Numbered from the stretch's first letter, positions 40,991-52,550 are shown. The stretch is DNA of 64,000 bases from Notolepis coatsorum (GCA_963971535.1 OZ020592.1:57603028-57667027); one strand, 5' to 3'. Translations and numbers: made by a program. Notes: generated from the sequence alone by a model not told the origin.

Positions 40991-41400
40991 CTCAATCACT
41001 CAATCAATCCGGGCCTGTGACGTCACTGTACCCATTCTGCAATCTGTTAATAAAGTTTTCAATCAATCAATCAATCAATCCGGGCCTGTGACGTCACTGT
41101 ACCCATTCTGCAATCTGTTAATAAAGTTTTCAATCAATCAATCAATCAATCATTCAATCAATCAATCAATCAATCCGGGCCTGTCACGGTCACTGTACCC
41201 ATTCTGCAATCTGTTAATAAAGTTTTCAATCAATCAATCAATCAATCAATCCGGGCCTGTCACGGTCACTGTACCCATTCTGCAATCTGTTAATAAAGTT
41301 TTCAATCAATCAATCAATCAATCAAACAATCAATCAATCGGTCACTGTACCCATTCTACAATCTGTTAATAAAGTTTTCAATCAATCAATCAATCAATCC
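40991..41400 (+). repeat. Tandem array of LINE 3' ends, forward orientation
   Basis: Five copies of ACCCATTCTGCAATCTGTTA-ATAAAGTTTTC-(AATC)n, preceded by CCGGGCCTGTGACGTCA or CCGGGCCTGTCACGGTC. It mirrors the reverse array at 38,865-39,130. Confidence 0.9.
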
Positions 41401-41585
41401 CGCAGTGCAACGTGACCCAAATCAGCCAATGCCTGCAGTGCAACACTCCAATTCAGCCATTGGGTGGGACGGTCACGTGACTCAAATCAGCCAATGGAAG
41501 CGTGCAGGAACTCAGCCTGCAGGACCTCAGCCTGCGGGACCCCAGCCTGCTGGTGCTGTGGTTCTGCAGCTAGATACTATTGGAG
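41401..41585 (+). repeat. Outer inverted-repeat arm, right
   Basis: Contains GACCCAAATCAGCCAATG, GGGTGGGACGGTCACGTGAC and CAGCCTGCTGGTGCTGTGG, mirroring 37,063-37,282. It ends GATACTATTGG. Confidence 0.88.
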
Positions 41586-41589
41586 GCTC

Positions 41590-41700
41590 CTGCTCTTCTT
41601 CTTCTTCTTCTTCTTCTTCTTCTTCTTCTTCTTCTTCTTCTTCTTCTTCTTCTTCTTCTTCTTCTTCTTCTTCTTCTTCTTCTTCTTCTTCTTCTTCTTC
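41590..41700. repeat. (TTC)n microsatellite
   Basis: Over 100 bp of uninterrupted TTC/CTT. Frames through it encode poly-Glu, poly-Phe or poly-Ser and are not genes. Confidence 0.97.
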
Positions 41701-42156
41701 AATGGATTTAATGGCAGATCGCGACCACAAAAGGCGCATACCGCCACCTACTGTACAATCCATTTTACAATGTCTTCTTCTTCTTCTTTGGAAGTAATGT
41801 CGGGTCGCAATCACAAAAAATCTACTGTACATCCCAGCAACTGGCCGGATAAACAAGACCCGGCAAATAAAAGAAAACAATAAAGAAAACCAATAAACCC
41901 CATAACACACAAAACAAAAAACCCATCCCTAACATCGCCACCCTATCCAAACCTAATCTATGAGTCACTCATTTCCTCCTGTGGGCTGAGGGCTGACTGG
42001 CCTTCTTGATCACTCACCACCCCCTTCCCTAACTCTCTTACTTGATCACTCACAACAACCCCCTTCTCTAACTCTCTTACTACTTCCCCCGATGTCAACC
42101 CCTTCATACAGGCTCCTGCTCGCCCGATAACAATAACATAAAACGTAAGGTTCCTA
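41701..42156. other. Between (TTC)n and DIRS copy 2: no gene
   Basis: Contains a short A-rich repeat-like segment and two similar units TGATCACTCACAACAACCCC and TGATCACTCACCACCCCC. No gene recognised. Confidence 0.45.
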
Positions 42157-42582
42157 GTTATATGAATACTGGCTGAGCGTCTCGCTCTGCCTACTGAGAT
42201 ATATCATTATCTCCAGCACCTAGTGTGCTCTGGGAAACAAGACAAATGCACCCACTTGCACGTGACCATGCCACTCCCATGCGTCCTCTATATTAAGCCG
42301 GAAGTGGTCACGCCCTTCCCTGTTCGATTTCCATAAGCGGAAAACATCCAAGGGACCTCAGGGCGCTAAAGAGCGAGACGCTCAGCCAGTATTCATATAA
42401 CTATAAATAGGATAACCTTACGTTATATATCATCTGGCTTCGCGTCTCGCTCTGCCTACTGAGATAAAGGGCAGAACGGACGCGTGGCCACGTCAAATGC
42501 ACCCCCTGAGGGCCCGTAAGCCCCAGCTAGGGTGGAGGGGAGTCCCGTCCACCCGCCCGTCCTAACAAAGGGGGGGAGGCAG

Positions 42583-42903
42583 TCAACTCCACCAAAGTGC
42601 GAAAAAAGGGGAACCAGGCACCCCCGAACGCACAGCGCAAGCGGGACCACGTGTGACACAGCACCCCGCTGTGTCAATATCCTTGGAGCGAATAGAGCTC
42701 CGGATATTATTTGGCACGAAGACCGGATTAGGCCTCAGAGTCGCCCCGCTATTGGCTCGAATAGACAGGCACTCAGGCCGCACCGAGAGAACACACAGCT
42801 CACCCACGCGCTTAGCGGAGGTGATGGCCAAAAGGAACGCGGTCTTAAAAGACAGCCGATCCAACGGCGCCTGCTCAAGAGGCTCAAACGGGGCCTCCGA
42901 CAA
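42583..42903 (-). pseudogene. DIRS copy 2 tyrosine recombinase, catalytic part deleted
   Basis: Opens like copy 1 (LLAITSAKRVGELCVLSVRP), then after IRSKDI jumps straight into what is the 3' untranslated region in copy 1 (TGTCACACGTGGTCCCGC). About 400 bp encoding the H-x2-R and Tyr region is missing, so the enzyme is dead. Confidence 0.8.
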
Positions 42904-42915
42904 GGAAACGTTTCA

Positions 42916-44976
42916 CTAGAGGGTGGCTAAACAGCGTACCGCCCTCAAAGCCCACGTGACAAGAGGATATACCCTCACAGTCGAGGCCGACAGCCTATCC
43001 AGGATAGACTGGAGGAAGGAAAGAACCGAGTCCAGAGGGCAAGACACTGGGTCCAGGCCCCCAACCTCACACCACTCCTGAAAAATACGCCACTTCCCAG
43101 CGTAAACCGCGGTAGTGGACGGAGCGCGCGCGTTCCGAATGGTGTTAACCACAGTAGGGTTCAGACACATCTCCTCCAGATTCACCCTTTCAGCAGCCAA
43201 ACCATCAATGGCTGCCCCAGAACAGGACGCAGAAACAGCGTCCCGTGTGCCTGAGAGAGGGCCCGCGACGACCTCGGAGGGAGGAGTTGTCTTTCCGACT
43301 GACCGAGAACCACAAGGGGCACTGGTGGGACTGTCTGCTCGCAAACAGGTCCACCACGGCCTCCCCGAATCGGTCCCAGACCTGTCTGACTGTCTGGACG
43401 TAGTCCCCACTCGTCGGGATGAGGACCGCCCCGCGACATCACATCTGCACCCACATTCTCCCTGCCGGGGATGTGGAGAGCCCTCAGGCTGCGCAGATTG
43501 AGAGATGCCCATAGCCAGAGCTCGACCGCCACCCGGTGCAGACGGGGGGAGCATACTCCCCCCTGTCTGTTGATATACGACACTGACGTTGTGTTGTCCG
43601 TCCTGATCAGGACCAGAAGGACTGCCTTCAATTCCAACACATTGATATGTAGAGCAGACCGGGCAGCATGGTACTGCCATCTGCCCCCTACTGCGTGGGC
43701 CCGAAACGTCCCCCCCATCCCGTGAGGGAGGCGTCGGTGAAGACCGTGACATGTGATAGCCTGCTGCCCATGGGGACCCCGCTGGTGAAGGCACCAGGCC
43801 TCCCCAGTGGTCGAGATCCCCCAGTACTGACACGGAAACCTTCAGCCGCTTCCACTTTTCTCTCACCAGGTCTATTTTCATCCTGGAAAACCACCTCTGT
43901 ATCCTCCTCATGAAGAGGAGGCCAAGAGGGACCACAGAGTGAGCAGATGCCATCATACCGAGCAGGCGCATCACGGACAGCGCCGTAACCGTCCTGCCAG
44001 GATGGAACCTCCTGAGCGTGCCGAGAATATCCTCCCGCCGCTGCTCTGAGAGGGTTGCCCTCATGGGCCTTGAGCTTAGAACCAAGCCCAAGTACTCCAC
44101 CTGTTGACTGGGAAGAGGAGTACTCTTCTCCCAGCTCACAGCAAAACCCAGACTGGCGAGGAATTCCACCACCAGCCTGGTATGAAACCTGGCGATCTCC
44201 TCTGACCGGCTGAGAATGTCATTGAGGTAGAATAAAATTCGTATCCCCTGACGACGCAGAGGGTCCAGCGTGGTCTCCACGCACTTGTTGAATGTGCGAG
44301 GAGCCAGAGAGTAGCGGAACGGCAGCCTCTGGTACTCGTACGCTATGCCCTGAAACAGGAAGCGTAGGAATTTCCTGTGAGGAGGGAAGATCGGGATGTG
44401 AAAATACGCATCCTTCAGGTCTATGGAGGTGAACCAGTCTCCCACTCTGACAGCGATTAACAGGTGTTTGACGGTCAACATTCTGAACTTTCTCGCCACA
44501 ATCAGTCGACTGAACACGGACAGGTCCAGTATAGGTCTGACACCTCCCGATTTCTTGGGCACCAGAAAATACCGGGAGCCACACATCGCGTCCTCCCTTG
44601 GGACCACGACGATGGCCTGCTTCGCCAACAGAGATTGGATCTCGTCGGCCAGAGCTGTCACTACTGCGGACCCTGACAAAAGGGTCTGTACCAAACCCAA
44701 AAACGGAGGGTGGGGTTGTGCAAACTGTAACACAAGCCCCTCCCTCAGCGTTCTCTCCATCCACCTCGACATATGGCACTCCTGTAACCATACGTGATGA
44801 TAATCCCAAAGCGCACCCGCAGCCAACTGGCGCTGGTCCACCAGGAACCGTAGATAGGAGGCCCGGTCCCTCTCGCTGTGTGTTGCCAACCCTGGACTCA
44901 CCAACCGCGTGAGCAGGGTGTCTCGCAGAGCCGGGATATCGCACCCTGACTCTACCAACGAGGCAATCGCACCCAA
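42916..44976 (-). pseudogene. DIRS copy 2 reverse transcriptase/RNase H
   Basis: A 686-codon open frame. Its first about 400 residues are a clear DIRS reverse transcriptase: SGGVRPILDLSVFSR, FTSIDLKDAYFHI, then AYEYQRLPFRYSLAPRTF. The catalytic box reads FYLNDI where an active enzyme has two Asp, so one catalytic Asp is Asn. RNase H residues (TVFTDASLTGWGG, ELKAVLLVL, RTDNTTSVSY, GRENVGADV) are all present but in two other frames (43,688-43,894 and 43,182-43,718), showing at least two frameshifts. After these the long frame realigns with the DIRS segment YAGKWRIFQEW. Confidence 0.85.
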
Positions 44977-45961
44977 CGGGGGACCCCGACAGAAAGGGCC
45001 GGCCTGATACGGAGAGAGCGGCCATCACCCCTGGTGACATAGGCTCCCCCGCTGAGCACCTTCCCGGCATAGACTGCTGAGGACAGCCTGCTCTGCAGCT
45101 GGACATGCAAGGTGTGTGGTCCCCACGCTGCCCGATAGGGTGAGTCCCTACACACCGTAGCCCTGTAGTGATATTACTACCACCAAAATCACGCGTGCCT
45201 GACTGACCACTGCCGGTCTGTCTGTCGGGGGAGGCACTAACGTAATACCCGGCCTGGCGAGGGCGGGGCTGGGGGAACCCACACTGAGACCTCCTGGGCC
45301 TAGAGTTCCCCATCTGACAAAAACATTTTGATACAGGGAACCCTGTTCCGTCGACAGACACAACACCAGGCTCACCAAACACAGACGCAGGACGTGTGGT
45401 GTGGGAGCCGCTTGACAGCACAGCATTCTCATAGACAGAACCAGGCCTAGCTAGCAACTGGGTGTCAGCCCCTGTCTCCATGATAAGCGAAATGTGGGGC
45501 CGCTTGCGCTTCACTGGAAGAACGCAGCCCGCAGCCAAAGGGGACAAATCAGAGCCCTGTGTCCCGTAGTGTAGCGGGGGGGAGTAACCGGAGAGCGTGC
45601 TAGACACAGCTAGAGGGCAACGTTTTTTTAGGGCGTGCCCATCTAATGTAGCCGATCCCTCGGCCGCCGAGGCTGTCGGCCTTGTGATCACCTGTTTTCT
45701 TTGTGCCCAGGGTATCTCAGGCGGGGGAAACATGGCCGCTGGCCGGGGGCCTCGCTGCAGCCGCTGGCGAGGCCGTGCTCTCACCTCTGGCTGCGCGGTT
45801 TGGGGCTGTGTGGAGCCCAGGTCAAATACTGCCCACGCCCCTGCGGACAGACCAAAAAGTCCATCTGCGGAGATGGGAGCCCTGAGGAGGGGAAGTCTCC
45901 TCTCCTCCTCAATGGGAGATTGCTCCAACCAAAGATGCCTGTGAACAAGCGTTGACAGCAT
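44950..45961 (-). pseudogene. DIRS copy 2 polyprotein N-terminal region
   Basis: An ORF in another frame (44,219-45,961) carries the Pro/Arg-rich region upstream of the reverse transcriptase (VRARPRQRLQRGPRPAAMFP, SATLDGHALKKR). It matches copy 1 at 8200-8400. It changes frame near 44,950, so the polyprotein is discontinuous. Confidence 0.7.
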
Positions 45962-45991
45962 CCTAGCCCTCCCTGCGGTTATAGCTTGCGG

Positions 45992-46585
45992 CTAGGGCAA
46001 AAGCTGTATAACCTCAAAAACGCGTGCAATGTTTTTGACGTCGGCTGGCCCTAAGGCCCCACCACCCGACACCATTTTGGACAGAAAAGCAGCCAATTGA
46101 GCAATGTTATTGGTTGCTGCTAAATTCCGTCCCGCAGCGGTATAAGCTTCATCAGCCCACTCAGCCACCTGCCGGGCCGACTCGCCCTCCGGCGTCGGCT
46201 TCCGGGTGGGATACAGTTCAACCATGCAAGGGCAAAGGACCGATGCTACCTGCTCCTCTAAGCACGGCACACCTGTCCTGAGCCCTGTCGTCAGCCCATC
46301 CACCCGTGTAAAGGGTAAAAAAGCCTCAGCAAAACCCTCAACATTAGACACCGATTGACCTTCAGCAATGAAACGGTTAAGAGGAGGGAATAGTGGTGAC
46401 AACCCCGGCGGGGCACATGGTAACGGCGGCCCAAACATCTTAGCATTAGCATTAGCTGCGCGAGCTAGGATACTTGGAAAAACATCCAAAAGAGAGTCAT
46501 GATGACCACGTTTATCCAAATATCCCGCCCCCTGCGCCAATACATCACTCGGTCGTCTCACGAGACAACAAGCAGTATTACACAT
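45992..46585 (-). CDS. DIRS copy 2 gag-like ORF
   Basis: A 197-codon ORF with no stop, containing HDSLLDVFPSILARAANA and PTPEGESARQVAEWADEA, the usual location and composition of a DIRS ORF1 (putative capsid). Its upstream end passes a splice-like CAGGTAAGACC boundary, so the true start is uncertain. In copy 1 this region is largely deleted. No enzyme motif is seen. Confidence 0.6.
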   Translation of the reverse strand: MCNTACCLVRRPSDVLAQGAGYLDKRGHHDSLLDVFPSILARAANANAKMFGPPLPCAPPGLSPLFPPLNRFIAEGQSVSNVEGFAEAFLPFTRVDGLTTGLRTGVPCLEEQVASVLCPCMVELYPTRKPTPEGESARQVAEWADEAYTAAGRNLAATNNIAQLAAFLSKMVSGGGALGPADVKNIARVFEVIQLLP

Positions 46586-46911
46586 GCCAGTACCAATGCC
46601 TTCTAGCGCAGGTCTTACCTGGGCGCGACTTGGCTCGACTGCCTACCATCGCGCGAAGTCCCTCGGTCCGCTGTGACGCGACAAGGAAAAAACAGGACAG
46701 GACCGCCGCGCTGTTAGGACATGCCGAGAAGGTTCCGGGGGCTGACGAACTTCTGGCCAGTTCCCAACATTGTGTAATTTCTCCTTACGCTTCATAACAA
46801 TCTCCAGTTCAAGAAGTGCATCTGAGCTGCTTCCGCGTTGGAAACGAATGAGGAAGAGTGAGGCGTGACCACTTCCGGCGTAATATAGAGGACGCATGGG
46901 AGTGGCGTGGT

Positions 46912-46985
46912 TTAGTTTAGTTTATTCGGATCCCCATTAGCCATTGCCACAGGCATAGGCTACTATTACTGGGGTCCACATGCAA
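46912..46985. repeat. Short repeat inserted in DIRS copy 2 ITR
   Basis: TTTAGTTTATTCGGATCCCC to TACTATTACTGGGGTCC interrupts the terminal repeat between GCGTGG and ACATGCAAGTGGG. It resembles the 3' end of a common fish LINE/SINE. Confidence 0.6.
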
Positions 46986-47092
46986 GTGGGTGCATTTGTT
47001 TTGTTTCCAGAGCACACTAGGTGCTGGAGATAATGATATATCTCAGTAGGCAGAGCGAGACGCGAAGCCAGATGATATATAACTGCAGTGCC

Positions 47093-47435
47093 GCAGCCCC
47101 ATACATAGGAGGGGCCTGTACTGTGAGTTGGGGGCCTGTACTGTGCGTTGGGGGCCTGTACTGTGCGGTGCACTACTGCGCATGCGAGAAACAAAGTAAA
47201 GTAATTCTAATCTAGTCTAAGGGTTAAATTTAGGCCCTCATCCAGAAGAGGTTAAGCGAGTAACAGTCAGGGCTGGTAATCCAATTGATATTCAGTTTAA
47301 GACAAAAATATATTAGGTCCTATTTTCCGTATGTTACTTTATGTTCCGTATGTTACTTTATGTTTCTAGTGTCCTATTATGTTACTTTGTTTCTCGCATG
47401 CGCAGTAGTGCACCGCACAGTACAGGCCCCCAACG
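47093..47435. mobile_element. Small inverted-repeat element, arms about 46 bp
   Basis: GGCCTGTACTGTGCGGTGCA (47,154 on) is mirrored by TGCACCGCACAGTACAGGCC (to about 47,427), with the inner stem extending through CGCATGCGAGAAACAAAGTAA. Fragments of the same terminus occur at 59,035-59,075 and 61,438-61,455. The repeated unit GTGCGTTGGGGGCCTGTACT precedes the left arm. Confidence 0.82.
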
Positions 47436-47616
47436 AAACAGGGAAAATGCCAGGGCGGGCCGGACGCCACAGGGGTTGATATCATAAATGTTGTGTGTCA
47501 TAAAAATGCCACTACGAGTTGGAAATGGGGGACCCCGATGTAGACAGGACAAACGTCTTCCTCTAAAGAGGATCTACATCGTCTTAAGAGTTGTGTGCAT
47601 TGGTCCATACTATGTT

Positions 47617-48060
47617 TTTTTTTGTATCTACTTTTTCTCCCATTTTTCTATTTTTCTCCCATCCCAATTTCGTATTGTCCAATTCTACCCTCCCCTGTCT
47701 CGAACGCTGTTAGGCCATGCCTCCCACAGGCCGGCTGCAATGTGGACGAAGCCTTGCATCACGTGTCCCCTCCGGTACACGAGGAGGCAGCCGTCGCATC
47801 TTTTCACCTGCACAGCGCGATCTCTCAGCGGCAAGGGTCTGCGTGGGAGGGACACGCCGCCCCCGTTGCTTCCTGATTCTACTGCGCAGGCGCACCAACC
47901 GACCTGTAGGAGTCGCTGTCCACAACGTCCGATCCCCACCCACCAGCTTTCCACCCCTAACACTGCCAATTGTGTTAGTATGAAGGACCAGCCAAGCTGG
48001 TAGCAATGCCGAGAGCTGGGCTCGAACCGAGCATCTCCTGCGCCACTTAGCCGCCCATAT
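47617..48060 (-). mobile_element. tRNA-derived SINE, copy C, TSD CCATACTATGTT
   Basis: CCATACTATGTT is repeated at 47,605-47,616 and 48,061-48,072. The minus-strand head has GGCGGCTAAGTGGCGCAGGA and GGTTCGAGCCC, good A- and B-box matches. Same family as copies A and B. Confidence 0.9.
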
Positions 48061-48072
48061 CCATACTATGTT

Positions 48073-49570
48073 GTACCTTTTTTGCAAAACTGTTAAAGTG
48101 GGTTTTACCCTTCTCCATTCATTTCACCCCTCCCTCCCTGCTCGACCGGGGGGTGGGAGGGGGCTGTTGGGGGGGCTGCTTATTATCAGTCAGCTCCTCT
48201 ATGCATCCCTGTGTAGTTCCCGGTCCTCCAGGCACAGGTCGGGCCTTGCCCTCGTTACCTGTTGGCCTGGGTTAACCCTTTTTAAGCCTGAAATGCCTTG
48301 AAGTGCATTGTATAGCCTGTGTATACACGCAGGTGTGTTTCCGGGTTTTGGGTTAAGGGAACAACCATTTTCTGTTGAGATGGTTGTCTCCCCGGTGTGC
48401 CGGTAGCGGAGTCGACTCTCTGGTAGAGCCCGGGTTTGACTCCGGCTCCCCGAGAGTATGCCCCCGCATGTTTTATGACGTCTGCCAATTGTGTCAAACT
48501 CTTTCTCTGAACCCCGACCCCACGGGATTAATAAATTGGCAGGGTCAGGGTTCGTGGCGGAGTCATTTCACTGGCGCAGTCGGTTGACCCTGATTCCGCG
48601 AGGTTCGTGGCCCCACGAGATTATGACATTGTGCACGGCATACCGAACACCCTTCCCGCCGGGATACTGTTCTTGCAGTCAGCCCCTTTAGGCGTGCCTG
48701 TGTAGTTTGCAGTCCTCCGGGCGCAGGTCGAGTTCTGCTCTTGTTACCTGTCGGCCTGGATTAAGGGATAAACCTCCTTGGACTGTTGTCTCTCCGGTGC
48801 GTCAGCTGACCCCACGATATTGTGGGGGGGAAGCCTCCTCGGAGAGCCTCAGAGCCTCCTCCTCAGGGAGTTTCAGAGCCTCAGGAGGTTCTTCTGAGCC
48901 CCCCCCCCCCCCCCACCCCGTACTCCGAGACTGGATTTGACTCCAACTCCGAGACGAGAAGCCCTTCTATGAAAAGACTGCTTCGGGCGTCGGCTCCCGC
49001 CTACCAAGTGGTCTGAGCTACCCGAACGCGAGGGATGCGTTTACAGAGCCTACTCCTCTGGGAGTTTTCAGAGCCTCTTGAGTAAACCTCGGGGGGGAAC
49101 CTTGTACTCCGAGTGCCAACTTCGAGACGAGAAGCCCTTCTTTATAAAAAGACTGCGTCGGGCATCGGCTCCCGCATACCGAGTGGTCTGAGCTGCCCGA
49201 ACACGAGGGATGCGTTTACAGAGCCTCCTCCTCCGGGAGTTTGTCAGAGCCTCTTCCTCAGGGGGTCTTCGCGGCGTGCCAGGCGGAGAAGGGCCTTCAC
49301 TTGTTGTAGGCTCTGTCCGATACACTGGCGGTGTAGAGGGTGGTGTCACCAGTGAATGCCTGGAGAGGTCTCGATGCCATGGCCTCGTTGACCTCACCAG
49401 GCCCCTTTTCTGGGGGTCCTGGCTCTCGAACTCGGCGGTAAGTCTGCCTTGTGTGGCCTGGGGCTGGGACCTCCTTCGCGGCCCGCTGCTACGGTTTCAC
49501 CCGCAGGGTCGGGGTTTTTGAATCCCGACCCCTCGGAATACCTCGCGGCAGAGCCGAGCTATCTACGAAA
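48073..49570. other. GC-rich repeat region, probably degenerate retroelement
   Basis: No intact gene. It contains a tandem duplication of about 170 bp (about 48,950-49,090 and 49,118-49,260, sharing CGAGACGAGAAGCCCTTCT) and several CAGAGCCTCCTCCTC units. It leads into a DIRS terminus, so it may be the decayed 3' part of another DIRS. Confidence 0.45.
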
Positions 49571-49574
49571 CATA

Positions 49575-49859
49575 ACGAAGGTTATCCTATAACCCTAGTT
49601 ATGTGAGTAGATAGCGAGCGCTCTGCTCTCATTCACTGAGGACCCCTGATTGTCTTCCTACCGAAGGTCAAGACTTGGGAAGGTGGAGTACGGTCACGCC
49701 CCTCGCCTATATGCATATGGGCGGAAGGGGCGTGGCCGGGCAGGTAAAGGTGCAAGTAGCGGAATTCTTTCAAGGTCACGCTAGGTGACACGGGATATCC
49801 CATAGAGCAGAGCGCTCGCTATCTACTCACATAACTAGGGTTATAGGATAACCTTCGTT
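49575..49859. repeat. DIRS terminus with 55-bp inverted arms, copy 4
   Basis: AACGAAGGTTATCCTATAAC...GAGCGCTCTGCTCT at the left is mirrored to AACCTTCGTT at 49,859. The layout (internal complementary patch, spacer, ITR) matches DIRS copies 1-3 but with a different subfamily sequence. Confidence 0.75.
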
Positions 49860-49947
49860 CCAATGGGTGCACGCTGTATGCAGCGCGCGATACAAGGAGC
49901 ATACGGGCGAACAATAAAACACTATCAGGTCAACAGTAAATATATAT

Positions 49948-50348
49948 TGTCGTGGAAATATATTATCATGTTCTTATATATCTGTGTGGAGATATCATGT
50001 TATACAGCTTGAGTTTCAATATGACCAGATTGACTGGTTAATGTGTGTATGTCTCTTTAAGATCACTCTGACATCCTACCAGTCATAACAAAGTTGTTGT
50101 TTGCTTCCAGTTACTGAGAAACCATATCTGATATAATATGTTACGTCTGACAACTGTGTATTTAACATATGTCTGAACAGAACTCTTGGTCAGTTCATGG
50201 CCAGACGCTACTGTGTGAACATGTGTCTCTGACTGTGGGTTGAACTTTCATTGTGGCCACGGTGAAATAAACGTTTCTATTATTAATAATGACTCAGAAT
50301 GATTAATGTAAACGGCTCATCGTTTGTCCTTTAATAATTCCCATTACA
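49948..50348 (+). repeat. 5' LTR of the young element
   Basis: 401 bp, TG...CA, with AATAAACG near 50,266 as a possible polyadenylation signal. Confidence 0.92.
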
Positions 50349-51672
50349 GATGGCGACGAGAGATGTTTTCTTTTTAACCGATGGGTGTCGAGGTCGGCCG
50401 CCAAACGGACTCTGCAGAAAGGGTGGATCCTGGAATTCCGGGGGAGCGCTGTCTCGAGGCTCCTCCGTACGAGACACCGAGGGGAGAGAACCAGCTGCGC
50501 CGTCCGCTTGGCTGTCACCTCCGGCATGAACCTTGGGGACGCGTGATAAGGAACACTCTGTGAGCTGTTGACATTCTGATTTCTGTTTAAACATTTTTGT
50601 TTTTAAATTTATAATTAGAGGTCTAAACTAGAACATGGTGCCGGTCAGAGCTATTTTTTAAATGTATATTACTATGTGCTCTGCAGTGGTTATTTTTTCA
50701 TTGTATTGGTATATTACTGTGCTTGGTAGACTGGCGATGGTTTTTTCTATAGTTTCTCAATCTTGGTACGGGGTGCGGGGGCCTACCACGAGTATAATAA
50801 AAGATGTTGAGTTCAAGTCTGCATCCCGAAGAAGAGGGGTGGGGGTTTTTGGGCTTCAAAATTAAGGGTGGTCCTGGGAGGATTTTTTTTTGGGGTTTTA
50901 AAAGGTCCTTTGGAACGCTGTGAGACAGTATGTTCCACAGGGGTTGATTATCTTTAATTATTTTACCTGGTAAGAACTAGGGTATAAGGGTATTTTCTCA
51001 TGGGGTCATGGACAAGGGAGGCAGTGCTCTGAGGGTTAATTCCATTTTTGTTTGTCTGTACTATAAGGTTTTTTTTTCTCACAAGAGGCGGGAACGCGGG
51101 ACTGTGAGTCGGGAGAATTTACCTATGTTTTTCAGACCTACAGTACCGTCATTTGCCATTCAGTCTGTTTTGACCTGTTCAGTACTTGCATGTTTATAGT
51201 AGCTGCTAGCAACGGCGATCATCTAATTTCATGTGACCTGCAGAAATCATTATGACCTGTTTGCCGACGAGACTCTTAGAGACGTTGTTTTTTGTTGTCA
51301 TGACTTAGGGAATCTGCCCTGCTCGTTGGAGCTGATCGAGGTACTATAGAATGTCCTAACTTCAAGCCTGGAGGGGACCCTTTCTACCGTTTAGTGTGTA
51401 ACTGTCTATGATGTGTGGTAATGGGCAAATATTTTTTAAGCGTGGTTGAGAAAAAAAAACAAAAAAAAAGGGGGAAAGAAAGGGAGATTACAGCCAGCCA
51501 CTCATATCTCTCTTTTGTCTCTTCTCTCCCACATACACCTATGTATGTACCCCTCTCCTTTGTAGTTTCTCAGGGGGGGGTCCTCCGTCTCTGTGCCAAA
51601 CAAGTGACCGCCGGGCCCTACTGACCACTGCCTCAGTGAGAGGAAGCTGTTCCCAGAGAAGCATATACCTAT

Positions 51673-51790
51673 CAGCCTGCTCTAGCCTGCAGCTGGCCTA
51701 CTACTCTAGCCTGCAGCGGGCCTACTACTCTAGCCTGCAGCGGGCCTACTACTCTAGCCTGCAGCTGGCCTACTGCTCTGGCCTGAGCTA
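51673..51790. repeat. 24-bp minisatellite inside the young LTR element
   Basis: About five units of CCTACTACTCTAGCCTGCAG with CTGG/CGGG variants. Confidence 0.88.
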
Positions 51791-52550
51791 CATCAGACAC
51801 TGCCCAACAGCTGACCACAGCTGGGCCATCACTGGCCGAGTCATTGGCCGAAGATAAAGAACTAAGACAGTTCAATCCTAACTGCGATTCATCAACAGGC
51901 TTTTAACGTCGGAGGATAAGACAGTTAGCCTGTTTTCAGTTGTGAAAACGAACCAAGGACAGTGCGAAAGAACAGACCATCTGCAACGACGAGGGAACCA
52001 TCAGACTGGATCGGCCCGGGGGTGTTTGGTGGCGGAGAGGGGGGGACCTGCCTGAGATTCAACAACTGATTAAGAGGCAAGTCTGACCCACATCACATTA
52101 CATTATCTCAGAAATGTTGTTTTGGGAACACTGCCTCTGCATTATGTTTCATTAATTTTGCAAGTTTGTTTTGGTTTGTGCCATCTCTTTGCTCTGGGGA
52201 GTAGCAGCCTTGAGTCTCTCCTCTGCGGGGGGAATTGTTATTGTTCGGCAAAATACTTTCCTGGGTTTTGTTGTGTTCTTTCCAGCCTGGTGGTTGGTGA
52301 TATCTGTATTCTGCACCCTTGACCGCCCAGAGCCTGGACACTGTGTTGTGAAATCCCGACCATCCAGACAGGGGTTTTGCTGGAGACCACCATGTGTGGA
52401 TTTCGTTCTCCCTCTAGTGACTGTTTTTTAGATAATAAAAATAGTTTGTGCTGAGTTTTTATTATTTGTGTTATTTTTGGTTTACGGTTGATAATATTTT
52501 TTGTTGTCTTTATGAAGTGATAATGATTGATTATTATCAGAGGAGGGAAC

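Larger units (their letters stand above)
42157..47083 (-). mobile_element. DIRS-type retrotransposon, copy 2
   Basis: Reverse-oriented, bounded by GTTATATGAATACTGGC at 42,157 and GATGATATATAAC at 47,083, so both ends carry GTT/AAC. The order on the minus strand is ITR, gag-like ORF, reverse transcriptase/RNase H, recombinase fragment, internal complementary region (about 42,395-42,480), ITR. It is more complete than copy 1. Confidence 0.88.

Noticed and set aside
39082..41091. ORFs such as [17 protein letters not shown] and SHLSHLSH
   Set aside because: Translation of the 10-bp minisatellite and LINE-tail arrays; period effects, no gene.
40632..41369. ORF containing repeated INQSINQS
   Set aside because: (AATC)n tails of LINE copies.
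41405..41910. Poly-Glu, poly-Phe and poly-Ser ORFs
   Set aside because: They are the (TTC)n microsatellite.
42583..46600. Plus-strand ORFs in the DIRS copy 2 region
   Set aside because: Shadows of the minus-strand DIRS polyprotein in GC-rich sequence.
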